This document shows positions 24,895 to 33,545 of a DNA stretch of 34,553 nt, piece by piece. The notes under the pieces are model-generated. The model saw only the letters and a program-made list of their open reading frames with translations. It had not been told where the DNA came from and did no database searches. The position numbers were made by a program, and so were the translations under genes. Source of the DNA: Chitinophagaceae bacterium (lineage in GTDB: Bacteria; Bacteroidota; Bacteroidia; Chitinophagales; Chitinophagaceae); NCBI GenBank assembly GCA_019695015.1, contig JAIBAV010000034.1, forward strand, positions 1-34,553, written 5' to 3'. Position 1 is the stretch's first letter. Each line of letters starts with the position of its first letter.

Positions 24895-27492
24895 TTAAAA
24901 TCTAAGTGTTACACTGCCAAAATAATTTAAGCCATAAGCATAATAAAGCTTAGGTGGAAACTTATTAATATTTTTATCGGCATAATCAAATCTCAACTGC
25001 TCAAAGCCGCCAGAGATGATATTTTTATTGTTTAATAAATTATTTATACCTAGGTTAAATACCAAATAGGTTGATTTTTTAAACCCAAAGCTCTTTGGTA
25101 ATTTCCAACTCCAACCACCAAAAAAGTCTATAGTATAATCGTCTTCTAATTTTGTTTGTGCTAAAATACTTTCTCTAATAGCTGCCTCGTTTGGCTTGGT
25201 AATATCTAATCCTTCCACTGCATCAAAAGTTCTTCTAATCGGGTTAAAATCTAACCATCTATTAGCTGCATAGTTGGCACTTAAACTAACAAACCAAAAT
25301 TTAGGGCTTCTATAAGAAAATCCTAAGCTGAATGTGTTTTGAGGGGTGCCTGCTAATCTATAGTTTTGAGAATAAATTAAATCTTTAGTTAGAACAGTAG
25401 CATCATTATCTACTGTTACAGTAGCATCTTGACGGCTGTTATAATAATATCTTCCTGCGGCAACTGCTACATTTAATGTTACATTTCTCATTATTTTAGC
25501 TTCTGCACCAAACTCTAACCCAAAATGTAGTTTATCTATGTTACTCATAGCATAGTTTACAAAATTTCTGTAATCATCATGATAAAAAGTCATTACATTC
25601 ATTTGGTTATCTATTTTAGTAAAATAACCTGTAAGTCTAACTTTTATTTTAGGTGCATTTAACACATAACCTGCTTCGGCAGTTTGAATGCTTTCGTTCG
25701 TAGTATTATCTTGAATAAAATCTCTTGTACGTGGAGATATATACACATTATCAAACAAAGGAGCCCTTGTAAGAATTGCTCCATTGGCATAAATATAATT
25801 TCTACCATCTAATTTGTATGTAACACCACCTTTTACTGCATAATTATTAAAACTGTTTACATCCGATTTTCCAAATGAATTATTAGGGAAAATTCCTGTT
25901 TGTGTGTAACCAGTTCTCCAAAATTGTGTACTGGATAATTCTCCTGCAACAAATAAATCAACTCTTTTGAATTTGAAAACAGATTGTAACCAAGCAGAAG
26001 ATTTACGTATGGTTATATCGTAATCATAACCAAACTTATCGCCTTTATATAAAATTCTATTAGGGGTATTTAAATCATTTTGATTGGCAGTATTGTTATT
26101 AGGGAAAGATCTTTCGGCATATTGGTTAACATTCACATAAAACTCACCACCTAATAAATCTGCAACTTCTTTATAATAATTATTTGTTTGGCTTTGAAAA
26201 GAAATGCCACCTGTCATTTCTATATTTTTACCTACACTTGTATTAAATACTGAATTAAAATTTAAACGTCTGGTATCAATTACTCTTTCTTCTTGAATAT
26301 ATCTACTTCTTTTGCCTGCAACAGTATTACCTTGAATTCCATTAGCATCTTGAATAGCTGCAAAACTATTTCTATTTACCTCGTACAAACCATGCCAGTT
26401 AATTTGCCTTTTATTAATATTGGTTTGCATAGCTTCTAAAACCTGTTGTTGCAATTCGCTGCTTAATTGATAGCTTGGTAAATAACGATAGTAATCTGGT
26501 CTAGGATCTGGTGCATTATACCAATCTAAAGCACTAGTACTTCTTTTACCCCAAGTTGCACTAATAGATGTAGAGATTGTTGTTCTATTATTAAAACGGT
26601 ACTCGTCGTTTAAAATAAAGGTTGGCTGGCTGCTTTTTGCAATATTAGCATTGCGTTTTTTGCCATTTTGTAAACCCCAAGTTGGGTTATAGAAATTATC
26701 TCCTGTAATTGTTCTTAATTCATCCACTACACCACTTTGTCTACCACTTTCAGTTGGTGCTTCAAATAAAGACAAAGACAGCAAATGCTTTTGACCAAAA
26801 CGTTTATCTACGCCAATAAAATAACTATATCCGTTATAGTAAGTTCCAGGTACATATGCTTCATCTGCACCTCTAAAACTACCTGCAAAAACAAATGCCC
26901 ATCCTTTTTTGCTTATTCCTGTACCATGATAAACGGTTAAACGATGTGTATAATTTCTATTGCTAATTGCATAGCCTATTTGTGTTTGTTTTCTTTGCTT
27001 ACTTGCTCTAGCATCTATAGAAGAAGAAGATGCAATATCGCCAAAAGCAAAAGTGCTAGGCCTTAAGCCTAAAGATACATCTCTGTTACGCATTACATCA
27101 TTTAAACCTCCCCATAAACCAAATGGTGTAAAACCATTATCTAAATTATCCATTGGGGTTCCATTCAAATAAGTAGTATTCAAATCTCCATCATAGCCCC
27201 TCATTTTAAATCTAAAAGCATTAAAATTAAAAGACATTACCGAGAAAAAAGGATCTCTGCCAGCTGTAAGTACACTTGAAACATTTTGTGCACCACCATC
27301 GCCTTGATCATTTTCATCAATGGTAACTACTGCAATATTATCAGACATTGCATCTTTAACATCATCGGTAATTGTTGTATCTACAACAGCACTACCATTG
27401 GTTTTAGCAGATTTGTTTTTTTGTTTTTGTGCCATTACCGATATTGGCACAGCCATTAATAGTATAATGGCAAATTTTAAAAATTTCAACAT
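24895..27492 (-). CDS. TonB-dependent outer-membrane receptor
   Basis: The 865-residue protein has a signal peptide (about 1-21, ending SVMAQ), a plug domain (about 65-165, with FRFKMRGYDGDLNTTYLNG and FTPFGLWGGLNDV), and a 22-strand-type beta-barrel to the terminal FGSVTLRF, whose last Phe is the outer-membrane insertion signal. The carboxypeptidase-regulatory-like domain that often precedes the plug in Bacteroidota receptors is absent: only about 40 polar residues lie between the signal and the plug. It would import a TonB-energised substrate, unidentified. It precedes the DUF5689 lipoprotein gene and should be cotranscribed with it. An exact -7 element lies 23 nt upstream of the ATG. Confidence 0.92.
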   Translation of the reverse strand: MLKFLKFAIILLMAVPISVMAQKQKNKSAKTNGSAVVDTTITDDVKDAMSDNIAVVTIDENDQGDGGAQNVSSVLTAGRDPFFSVMSFNFNAFRFKMRGYDGDLNTTYLNGTPMDNLDNGFTPFGLWGGLNDVMRNRDVSLGLRPSTFAFGDIASSSSIDARASKQRKQTQIGYAISNRNYTHRLTVYHGTGISKKGWAFVFAGSFRGADEAYVPGTYYNGYSYFIGVDKRFGQKHLLSLSLFEAPTESGRQSGVVDELRTITGDNFYNPTWGLQNGKKRNANIAKSSQPTFILNDEYRFNNRTTISTSISATWGKRSTSALDWYNAPDPRPDYYRYLPSYQLSSELQQQVLEAMQTNINKRQINWHGLYEVNRNSFAAIQDANGIQGNTVAGKRSRYIQEERVIDTRRLNFNSVFNTSVGKNIEMTGGISFQSQTNNYYKEVADLLGGEFYVNVNQYAERSFPNNNTANQNDLNTPNRILYKGDKFGYDYDITIRKSSAWLQSVFKFKRVDLFVAGELSSTQFWRTGYTQTGIFPNNSFGKSDVNSFNNYAVKGGVTYKLDGRNYIYANGAILTRAPLFDNVYISPRTRDFIQDNTTNESIQTAEAGYVLNAPKIKVRLTGYFTKIDNQMNVMTFYHDDYRNFVNYAMSNIDKLHFGLEFGAEAKIMRNVTLNVAVAAGRYYYNSRQDATVTVDNDATVLTKDLIYSQNYRLAGTPQNTFSLGFSYRSPKFWFVSLSANYAANRWLDFNPIRRTFDAVEGLDITKPNEAAIRESILAQTKLEDDYTIDFFGGWSWKLPKSFGFKKSTYLVFNLGINNLLNNKNIISGGFEQLRFDYADKNINKFPPKLYYAYGLNYFGSVTLRF

Positions 27493-27514
27493 AAGTTTAA
27501 TTTAGTCCAAAAGG

Positions 27515-27522
27515 CAAATTTA
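27515..27522 (-). promoter_or_regulatory. -7 promoter element for the TonB receptor-DUF5689 unit
   Basis: The minus strand reads TAAATTTG followed by C, an exact -7 match, giving a predicted leader of about 16 nt to the ATG at 27492. It lies in the 109 nt gap after the aminotransferase gene, so the receptor need not depend on readthrough. No -33 TTG at normal spacing was found. Confidence 0.5.
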
Positions 27523-27601
27523 AGTTCATTTAAGTAATAATTAGCCTCTTTTCTTTAAAAGGTATTTCTTTCTGTATTCAGTAAGATTTATAAAGAATTT
27601 A

Positions 27602-28861
27602 TTATTTTAATTTACTTAAAGCGTTTTCTAATTTTTGTAGCATAATTGGTATATCTTGTTTATGGCTTGTGCCAATACTTAATCTATACCAGGCACTATT
27701 TTTAGAAGCTCCAAAACAATAAAATGGTACTATTGCTAATTTGGCTTCATTAAGTAAATAAGCAGTTACATCTTCTTGTGTATATAAAATATTTCCTTCA
27801 TTAGTTTGCTTACCAACTAAATCTATTTTTACAGTTAAATAAATTGCAGCCTGTGGTGTAATAGCATCAATTTGATATCCTTTATTTTTTAAAGCTATAA
27901 AGCCAGCATAAATATGCTGCAGTCTATAATCTATTTCTTTATTAAAATTGCTTACAAATTCCTTTAATGCAGGCGTATTAACTAAATATTTTGCAGTAGC
28001 TTTTTGTTCTGCCATGGGTGCCCAAGCACCAATATGACTTAGAATTGCTTTCATTTTAGAAATTACATGCTCAGGCCCAAAACCCCAACCAACTCTTACG
28101 CCTGTAGCACATAACGATTTTGAAATACCACCTACAAAAATGGTATATTGCTTCATTGCTGGTCTTAATGTAACCGGATTAAAGTGTTGAATATTATCCA
28201 TAGTAAGCATCCAATACATTTGATCAAACATTAAGTAAAGCTTTTTTTCATGTTCTCCTCTCGAGTTGTTTTCTTCTATAATTAAATCGCAAATTTTACC
28301 CAAGCTTTCCTCAGAAATTGTTGTACCAGTTGGGTTTTGAGGTGTACATAAACAAATTAAAGTGGCTCCTTTAATATGCTTGGCAACATCTTCTGGCAGT
28401 GGCATAAAATTATTTTCTGGTGTACAATCAATTAAACAATGTTGCCCATTGGTTAAATGTACATAGTGGTTATTATTCCAACTTGGTACGCCATAAATTA
28501 CTTTGTCTCCTTCATCTACAATAGCTTTAAAAATAGTATAAATAATAGGTCTTCCTCCACTAGCAACCTGAATTTCTTTTTCATTATAATTTAAATGTAA
28601 CCATTCGTGTAAATAATAGCTAATAGCATTTCTTAACTCTACAACACCATCTGCTGGTGGATAATTAGTGCTTTTATTTCTATATTCTTCTATAATTAGT
28701 TCTTCTAATAATGTTGGAATAGGAAAAACGGAAGGATTAAAATCGCCAATAGTGTAATTATAAATGGTTTCTCCATTTCTAATACGTTCACTAATTGCAT
28801 TTCCTAATTTTACAATTTCACTACCTACCAGTGATTCTGCAAGTTTACTTAGTTTATTCAT
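27602..28861 (-). CDS. PLP-dependent aminotransferase, class I/II (aspartate aminotransferase fold)
   Basis: This is a 419-residue cytoplasmic enzyme with fold-type I landmarks: ASGGRPIIYTIF near residue 100, Asn176 in CTPQNPTGT, Asp213 and Tyr216 in MFDQMYWML, the Schiff-base Lys248 in GGISKSLCATGVRVGWGFG, and a substrate-carboxylate Arg in SAWYRLSIGTS near the C terminus. The start is ATG 28861 (MNKLSKLAESLVGSEIVKLG); an in-frame ATG at 28906 adds 15 residues without family support. The amino donor and acceptor cannot be told from sequence; aspartate, aromatic or another amino acid are all possible. It is divergent from lysS. A TATCTTCG (complement of 28880-28887), one base from the -7 consensus, precedes it. 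Confidence 0.9.
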   Translation of the reverse strand: MNKLSKLAESLVGSEIVKLGNAISERIRNGETIYNYTIGDFNPSVFPIPTLLEELIIEEYRNKSTNYPPADGVVELRNAISYYLHEWLHLNYNEKEIQVASGGRPIIYTIFKAIVDEGDKVIYGVPSWNNNHYVHLTNGQHCLIDCTPENNFMPLPEDVAKHIKGATLICLCTPQNPTGTTISEESLGKICDLIIEENNSRGEHEKKLYLMFDQMYWMLTMDNIQHFNPVTLRPAMKQYTIFVGGISKSLCATGVRVGWGFGPEHVISKMKAILSHIGAWAPMAEQKATAKYLVNTPALKEFVSNFNKEIDYRLQHIYAGFIALKNKGYQIDAITPQAAIYLTVKIDLVGKQTNEGNILYTQEDVTAYLLNEAKLAIVPFYCFGASKNSAWYRLSIGTSHKQDIPIMLQKLENALSKLK

Positions 28862-29030
28862 AAAGCCATATTTTGGCAACGAAGATAAGTTTTTGAAAAA
28901 AATCAAAAAGTAAAATACTAATATCTGCTATTTACTAATTATTAGATTATTGGCTTTCAAGCAAAATATTTTAATTCTAAACAAATGTTGCTAATTAAAT
29001 AAAACCCTTTTTTAAAGCCAATGCTAACCT

Positions 29031-29038
29031 TACTTTTG
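29031..29038 (+). promoter_or_regulatory. -7 promoter element for lysS
   Basis: TACTTTTG followed by CA matches the -7 consensus exactly and lies 22 nt before the lysS ATG. A 9 bp inverted repeat, ATTGGCTTT (28949-28957) / AAAGCCAAT (29014-29022), ends 8 nt before it. No -33 element is obvious. Confidence 0.5.
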
Positions 29039-29060
29039 CACTTCTTAAAAAAGAAAAAAT

Positions 29061-30584
29061 ATGAGTAGGCAACTTAGTGAACAAGAAATTATAAGAAGAG
29101 AAAAACTTCAAAAAATTACCAATGCAGGTATAGATGCATTTCCTGCCCCTTTATATCCTGTAAATACCTATTCTGCAGATATCAAAAATAATTTTACCGA
29201 AGAAAATAAGGATACTTTTAGTAAGGTATGTGTAGCTGGTAGAATTATGAGTATTAATGATAAAGGCAAAGTTTTTTTTATTAAAATACAAGACAGTAAA
29301 GGCATCATTCAACTATATGTAAAAAGAGATGAGATTTGCCCTGAAGAAGACAAAAGCTTTTGGGATAATATAATTAAACATGGCTTAGACCTTGGCGATA
29401 TAATTGGTTGCACCGGTTATGTTTTTATCACCAAAACAGGCGAAACATCTATTCATGCACAAACTATTACATTACTAACTAAAAGCTTAAAACCTTTACC
29501 TGTTGTAAAACGAGATGAGGAAGGTAATGTATTTGATGAAGTTACTGACCCAGAATTTAGATACAGACAACGTTACGCAGACTTAATTATAAACCCATCG
29601 GTTAAAGAAACATTTACAAAGCGTACTAAACTTGTAAATACTATCAGAGAATATTTAAATAATTTAGGTGCATTAGAAGTAGATACTCCTGTTTTACAAG
29701 CAATACCTGGTGGTGCAGCAGCTAGACCATTTATTACACACCATAATGCTTTAGATGTACCTTTTTATTTAAGAATTGCCAATGAATTGTATTTAAAAAG
29801 ATTAATTGTGGGTGGCTTTGATTGGGTTTATGAGTTTAGCAGAAATTTTAGAAACGAAGGCATGGATAGAACGCATAATCCAGAATTTACCATTTTAGAA
29901 TGGTACACTGCGTATAAAGATTATTTCTGGATGATGGAAATAACAGAACAACTTTTAGAAAAGATTGCAGTTGCTTTAAATGGTACTACTACATTACAAG
30001 TTGGCGACAAAACAATTAGCTTTAAAGCACCTTTTAGAAGAATTTCTATTTTTGATGCCATAAAAGAAAACACAGGTATTGATATTTCTGAAAAAGATGA
30101 AATTGGGTTAAGAGAAGTATGTAAACAATTAAATATTGATGTGCCGCCTACTATTGGTAAAGGAAAACTAATAGATGAAATTTTTGGTGCTACTAGCGAA
30201 CATACTTATATTCAACCAACCTTTATTATTGATTACCCCGTAGAGATGAGTCCACTTACCAAAAAACATAGAAGTAAAAAAGGATTAGTGGAAAGATTTG
30301 AGTTAATGATTAATGGCAAAGAAATTGCTAATGCATATAGCGAATTAAACGACCCAATTGACCAACGTGAACGTTTTGAAGAACAAGCTAAACTAATGGA
30401 ACGTGGCGATGATGAAGCAATGTTTATTGATTATGATTTTTTAAGAGCATTAGAGTATGGTATGCCACCAACAAGTGGTATTGGTATTGGTATTGATAGA
30501 TTAGTAATGTTAATGACTAATCAGCAGAGCATTCAAGATGTTTTATTCTTTCCGCAAATGAGGCCAGAAAAACAAGAAGAATAA
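29061..30584 (+). CDS. lysS: Lysyl-tRNA synthetase, class II
   Basis: LysS charges tRNA-Lys with lysine. The 507-residue protein has an N-terminal OB-fold anticodon-binding domain (about 50-165, with VCVAGRIMSINDKGKVFFIK) and a class II catalytic core. Motif 1 lies around TVKLV-type helix and GALEVDTPVLQAIPGGAAAR (about 213-232), motif 2 at FRNEGMDRTHNPEFTILEWY (about 271-290), and motif 3 at GIGIGIDRLVM near the C terminus. The lysine-specific loop in VEMSPLTKKHRSKKGL is present. Length is standard. It stands first in a rightward run of closely spaced genes: the ureohydrolase gene follows after 55 nt with no terminator between them. Confidence 0.97.
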   Translation: MSRQLSEQEIIRREKLQKITNAGIDAFPAPLYPVNTYSADIKNNFTEENKDTFSKVCVAGRIMSINDKGKVFFIKIQDSKGIIQLYVKRDEICPEEDKSFWDNIIKHGLDLGDIIGCTGYVFITKTGETSIHAQTITLLTKSLKPLPVVKRDEEGNVFDEVTDPEFRYRQRYADLIINPSVKETFTKRTKLVNTIREYLNNLGALEVDTPVLQAIPGGAAARPFITHHNALDVPFYLRIANELYLKRLIVGGFDWVYEFSRNFRNEGMDRTHNPEFTILEWYTAYKDYFWMMEITEQLLEKIAVALNGTTTLQVGDKTISFKAPFRRISIFDAIKENTGIDISEKDEIGLREVCKQLNIDVPPTIGKGKLIDEIFGATSEHTYIQPTFIIDYPVEMSPLTKKHRSKKGLVERFELMINGKEIANAYSELNDPIDQRERFEEQAKLMERGDDEAMFIDYDFLRALEYGMPPTSGIGIGIDRLVMLMTNQQSIQDVLFFPQMRPEKQEE

Positions 30585-30639
30585 TTATTATTTAAAAAGT
30601 AATAAAATAGAATTAACAAAAGTTGTATAAAAAAAGATT

Positions 30640-31677
30640 ATGTCAGATTTATCAAAATTTAATCCAAACTCTTTAGGTAATCCTAACAACAATATTTTTG
30701 GTTTGCCATTTACCGAAGAGGAAGCATCGCTTATACTTTTACCTGTACCTTGGGAGGTTACTGTAAGTTATGGAGCAGGTACTGCAAGATCGGCAGAACA
30801 TATTTTTAATGCTGCATTGCAGGTAGATTTGTTTGATGTAGATGCACCCAATGTTTGGAAGAAAGGGTTTTACATGCTACCAGTTGATAAAAAGCTTTTA
30901 ATGAAAAGCGACTATTTGCGTAAAGAAGCAGAATTGTATATTGATTTTATAGCAAAAGAAGAAAACTTTGAAGGCAATAAATTTATGTGTAAAAACCTTA
31001 AAGAAATTAATGAAGGTTGTAATTACATGAACAATTTTGTTTATCAACAAACCAAACAACTTTTAGGTAATAATAAATTTGTTGGCTTAATTGGCGGAGA
31101 CCACAGTACCACTTTTGGATACATCAAATCACTCTCAGAAAAATACAACCAATTTGGTATTTTGCAAATAGATGCCCACTGCGATTTAAGAGTTGCCTAC
31201 GAAAACTTTACGTACAGCCACGCAAGTATCATGTATAATATATTATCAGAGTTTGAACAAGTTAACAAGTTAGTTCAATTAGGTATTAGAGATTATAGTG
31301 ATGATGAATACAATTACATTAAAAACAGTAATGGCAGAGTAACCACATTTTTTGATAGAGATATTAAACACAGAATGTACGAAGGAGAAATTTGGAAAAA
31401 TATTGTATCTGAAATAGTAGATGCCTTGCCTAATAATATTTATATAAGTTTTGATGTAGATGGTTTAGACCCCAAACTTTGCCCAAATACAGGAACGCCT
31501 GTAGCAGGAGGTTTTGAAACAGAACAGATTGTTTACTTATTTAATAAATTAAAAGAAAGTAATAAAAAGATAATTGGTTTTGACTTGGTAGAAACAGGAG
31601 TGGGCGAAAATGATTGGGATAGCAATGTATCTGCAAGGCTTTTATGGAAAATGTGCAATTTAGTAATGAACCAATAA
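30640..31677 (+). CDS. Arginase/agmatinase-family ureohydrolase
   Basis: This is a 345-residue binuclear Mn enzyme of the ureohydrolase superfamily. All six metal ligands are visible: His155 in IGGDHSTTFG, Asp178, His180 and Asp182 in QIDAHCDLR, and Asp272 and Asp274 in SFDVDGLDP. The set catalyses hydrolysis of a guanidino or formimidoyl group; candidates are agmatine (to putrescine and urea), arginine, or formiminoglutamate. The ~60-residue insertion between the N terminus and the GGDHS motif and the overall sequence look most like the agmatinase-type group of Bacteroidota, but the substrate is not settled. No arginine decarboxylase or polyamine gene is adjacent. The gene is followed 10 nt later by a membrane protein gene. 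Confidence 0.85.
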   Translation: MSDLSKFNPNSLGNPNNNIFGLPFTEEEASLILLPVPWEVTVSYGAGTARSAEHIFNAALQVDLFDVDAPNVWKKGFYMLPVDKKLLMKSDYLRKEAELYIDFIAKEENFEGNKFMCKNLKEINEGCNYMNNFVYQQTKQLLGNNKFVGLIGGDHSTTFGYIKSLSEKYNQFGILQIDAHCDLRVAYENFTYSHASIMYNILSEFEQVNKLVQLGIRDYSDDEYNYIKNSNGRVTTFFDRDIKHRMYEGEIWKNIVSEIVDALPNNIYISFDVDGLDPKLCPNTGTPVAGGFETEQIVYLFNKLKESNKKIIGFDLVETGVGENDWDSNVSARLLWKMCNLVMNQ

Positions 31678-31687
31678 TTAGTAGAAT

Positions 31688-32215
31688 ATGCAATTTAATT
31701 TTTCTGTTTTTAATAACCGAAAAAAACAAATTTGGTTATTGGCTTACGGATTAATGATAGTTAATGGATTAATTTTTTTGCTGTTTGCCCTAAAGAGTAA
31801 TATTTATAAATTAGCTTTTATCTATTCTGCATTACTAATAACTACTACACTTGTAAGCATCTTCATAAAAAAATACAAATCAATTTTCTACAACGTTTCC
31901 TATTTACTTATAGCTTTTAGTTGGATACAACTTAATTATCCATGGATTGGAGTATTGCTAATTATTTTACTATCAGTTACAAAAAAGTTTACAGCCGATA
32001 TTGCCGTTACAATTAATGAGAAAGAGGTTGAAATCAAAAATGTATTCTCTAATAATTATCAATGGAGCAGTTTTCAAAATGTAATACTTAAAGACAAATT
32101 ACTTACTTTAGATTTCAAAAATAATAAAATACTTCAGGTCGAAATTCTTAATAAAACTACACTAGAGCAAGAAAAAGAATTTAACGAATTTTGCCAAAGT
32201 TGTTTAAAAACTTAA
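31688..32215 (+). CDS. Membrane protein of unknown function with C-terminal beta domain
   Basis: I do not recognise a named family. The 175-residue protein has four hydrophobic segments in its first half (about residues 15-37, 41-60, 66-80 and 84-98), then a soluble C-terminal part (about 103-170) with alternating strands (VTINEKEVEIKNVF, WSSFQNVILKDKLLTLDF) ending in a helix. This resembles a small PH-like or YcxB-like membrane-facing domain as in bacterial proteins of 2-4 helices plus a beta domain. It sits tightly between the ureohydrolase (10 nt) and the radical SAM gene (8 nt to the chosen start), so all three are likely one message. Function unknown. Confidence 0.65.
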   Translation: MQFNFSVFNNRKKQIWLLAYGLMIVNGLIFLLFALKSNIYKLAFIYSALLITTTLVSIFIKKYKSIFYNVSYLLIAFSWIQLNYPWIGVLLIILLSVTKKFTADIAVTINEKEVEIKNVFSNNYQWSSFQNVILKDKLLTLDFKNNKILQVEILNKTTLEQEKEFNEFCQSCLKT

Positions 32216-32223
32216 CACAGTTT

Positions 32224-33519
32224 ATGCTTACCCACACACCATACCTTTTATACTCTGATGGTAAAGGAAATATATTTGAAGATACAACATTGTTTGCTTT
32301 AGGAAGAGCAGGATGGGATGCATTTGAAGTGGAGTTAAATAATTGGATAGAATTACCAGATGGTGGAAATTTATATGAACTACCAGGTAGAAAAGCTATT
32401 GGCATTGATACCACAACAGGCGAAATGCGTTTGTGCGAAAAGGGTTGGGCTGTTGCAGCATTTATTCCCCCTGCACACACCAGTTTATTTTTAGCAGCTT
32501 ATGAAACAGATAAAAATGCCCCAACTTTGCCTTTGTTTTGTTATACTGCTGCTGGTTGGTATAACAATAAAACTTATGTAACCGCAATAAGAATAGAAAA
32601 AGACATACGCCAAGATTGTGCTGGATATAACAACGAAAAAATAAAAAATGGAACCGATTGGCTTCTTCAACAATATCCAAATAACAGATTGGTAACTCAT
32701 TTAATGAACACTTGCTGTATGACTTATAGTTGCCCTGCAGCAAGAAACTTTTCCTTGAACAGATGGGAATGTCCAATTCCAATTTCACCAGCCTGTAATG
32801 CCAATTGTATTGGCTGTGTATCCTTTCAACCAACAGATGAAGATATAACTTCGCCACAAGATAGATTAACTTTTAAACCTACTGTAGAAGAAATAGTAGA
32901 ATATACAGTACCACATTTAATGCAAGCACCTTTTCCTATAATAAGCTTTGGGCAAGGCTGCGAAGGTGAGCCTTTATTAATGTGGGAAACGATTGTACCT
33001 ACTATAAAAGAAATAAGAAAACACACCAATAAAGGAAGCATAAATATTAATACCAACGGCTCTAAACCAGATGCTGTAAAAAAATTATTTGAATCTGGGT
33101 TAGATAGTATTAGAGTGAGTTTAAACAGTGCCAGAAAAGATATTTACACAAAATATTATCGCCCCAATAATTATTGTTTTGAAGATATTGTTGAAAGCCT
33201 AAAAATTGCTCATCAATACAATGGTTGGAGTAGTATTAATTATTTTGTTTTTCCTGGAATGACAGATAGTGTGGAAGAATATGAAGCTCTTAGAAAATTA
33301 ATAAAAGATACCAATTTAAAAATGATACAATGGAGAAATTTTAATATAGATCCAGATTGGTATTTAGGCATATTAAATATTTCAGAAACTAATGAAATGA
33401 TTGGAGTAAAACAAATGATGCATTTAATTCAAGAAGAATTTCCTGATTTAAAATTTGGATATTTTAATCCACCAATAGAAAGGATAAAAGGGGATTTTGA
33501 AGTGAACTTTGCACACTAA
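32224..33519 (+). CDS. Radical SAM protein of unknown function with an extra cysteine cluster
   Basis: The 431-residue protein (from ATG 32224) carries the radical SAM [4Fe-4S] motif CNANCIGC (Cys191, Cys195, Cys198). A partial TIM barrel follows, with SFGQGCEGEPLL (the GGE-like motif, here GCEGEP), NINTNGSKPDAV, and LDSIRVSLNS. Four further cysteines precede the cluster (NTCCMTYSC at about 162-170 and WECPIP near 183), and the ~160-residue N-terminal domain has no family I can name. A TTG at 32191 would overlap the upstream gene; ATG 32224 gives MLTHTPYLLYSDGKGNIFED, which looks like a natural start. It could modify a small molecule, RNA or protein; the sequence does not say. It lies 8 nt after the membrane protein gene and 26 nt before dapD. 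Confidence 0.82.
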   Translation: MLTHTPYLLYSDGKGNIFEDTTLFALGRAGWDAFEVELNNWIELPDGGNLYELPGRKAIGIDTTTGEMRLCEKGWAVAAFIPPAHTSLFLAAYETDKNAPTLPLFCYTAAGWYNNKTYVTAIRIEKDIRQDCAGYNNEKIKNGTDWLLQQYPNNRLVTHLMNTCCMTYSCPAARNFSLNRWECPIPISPACNANCIGCVSFQPTDEDITSPQDRLTFKPTVEEIVEYTVPHLMQAPFPIISFGQGCEGEPLLMWETIVPTIKEIRKHTNKGSININTNGSKPDAVKKLFESGLDSIRVSLNSARKDIYTKYYRPNNYCFEDIVESLKIAHQYNGWSSINYFVFPGMTDSVEEYEALRKLIKDTNLKMIQWRNFNIDPDWYLGILNISETNEMIGVKQMMHLIQEEFPDLKFGYFNPPIERIKGDFEVNFAH

Positions 33520-33545
33520 AAATTATTTTAATAAAAAAAACAGAA

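Noticed and set aside
32462..32857. 131-codon and shorter minus-strand frames opposite the radical SAM gene
   Set aside because: They are antisense to conserved coding sequence, including the iron-sulfur motif, and have no recognisable domain.
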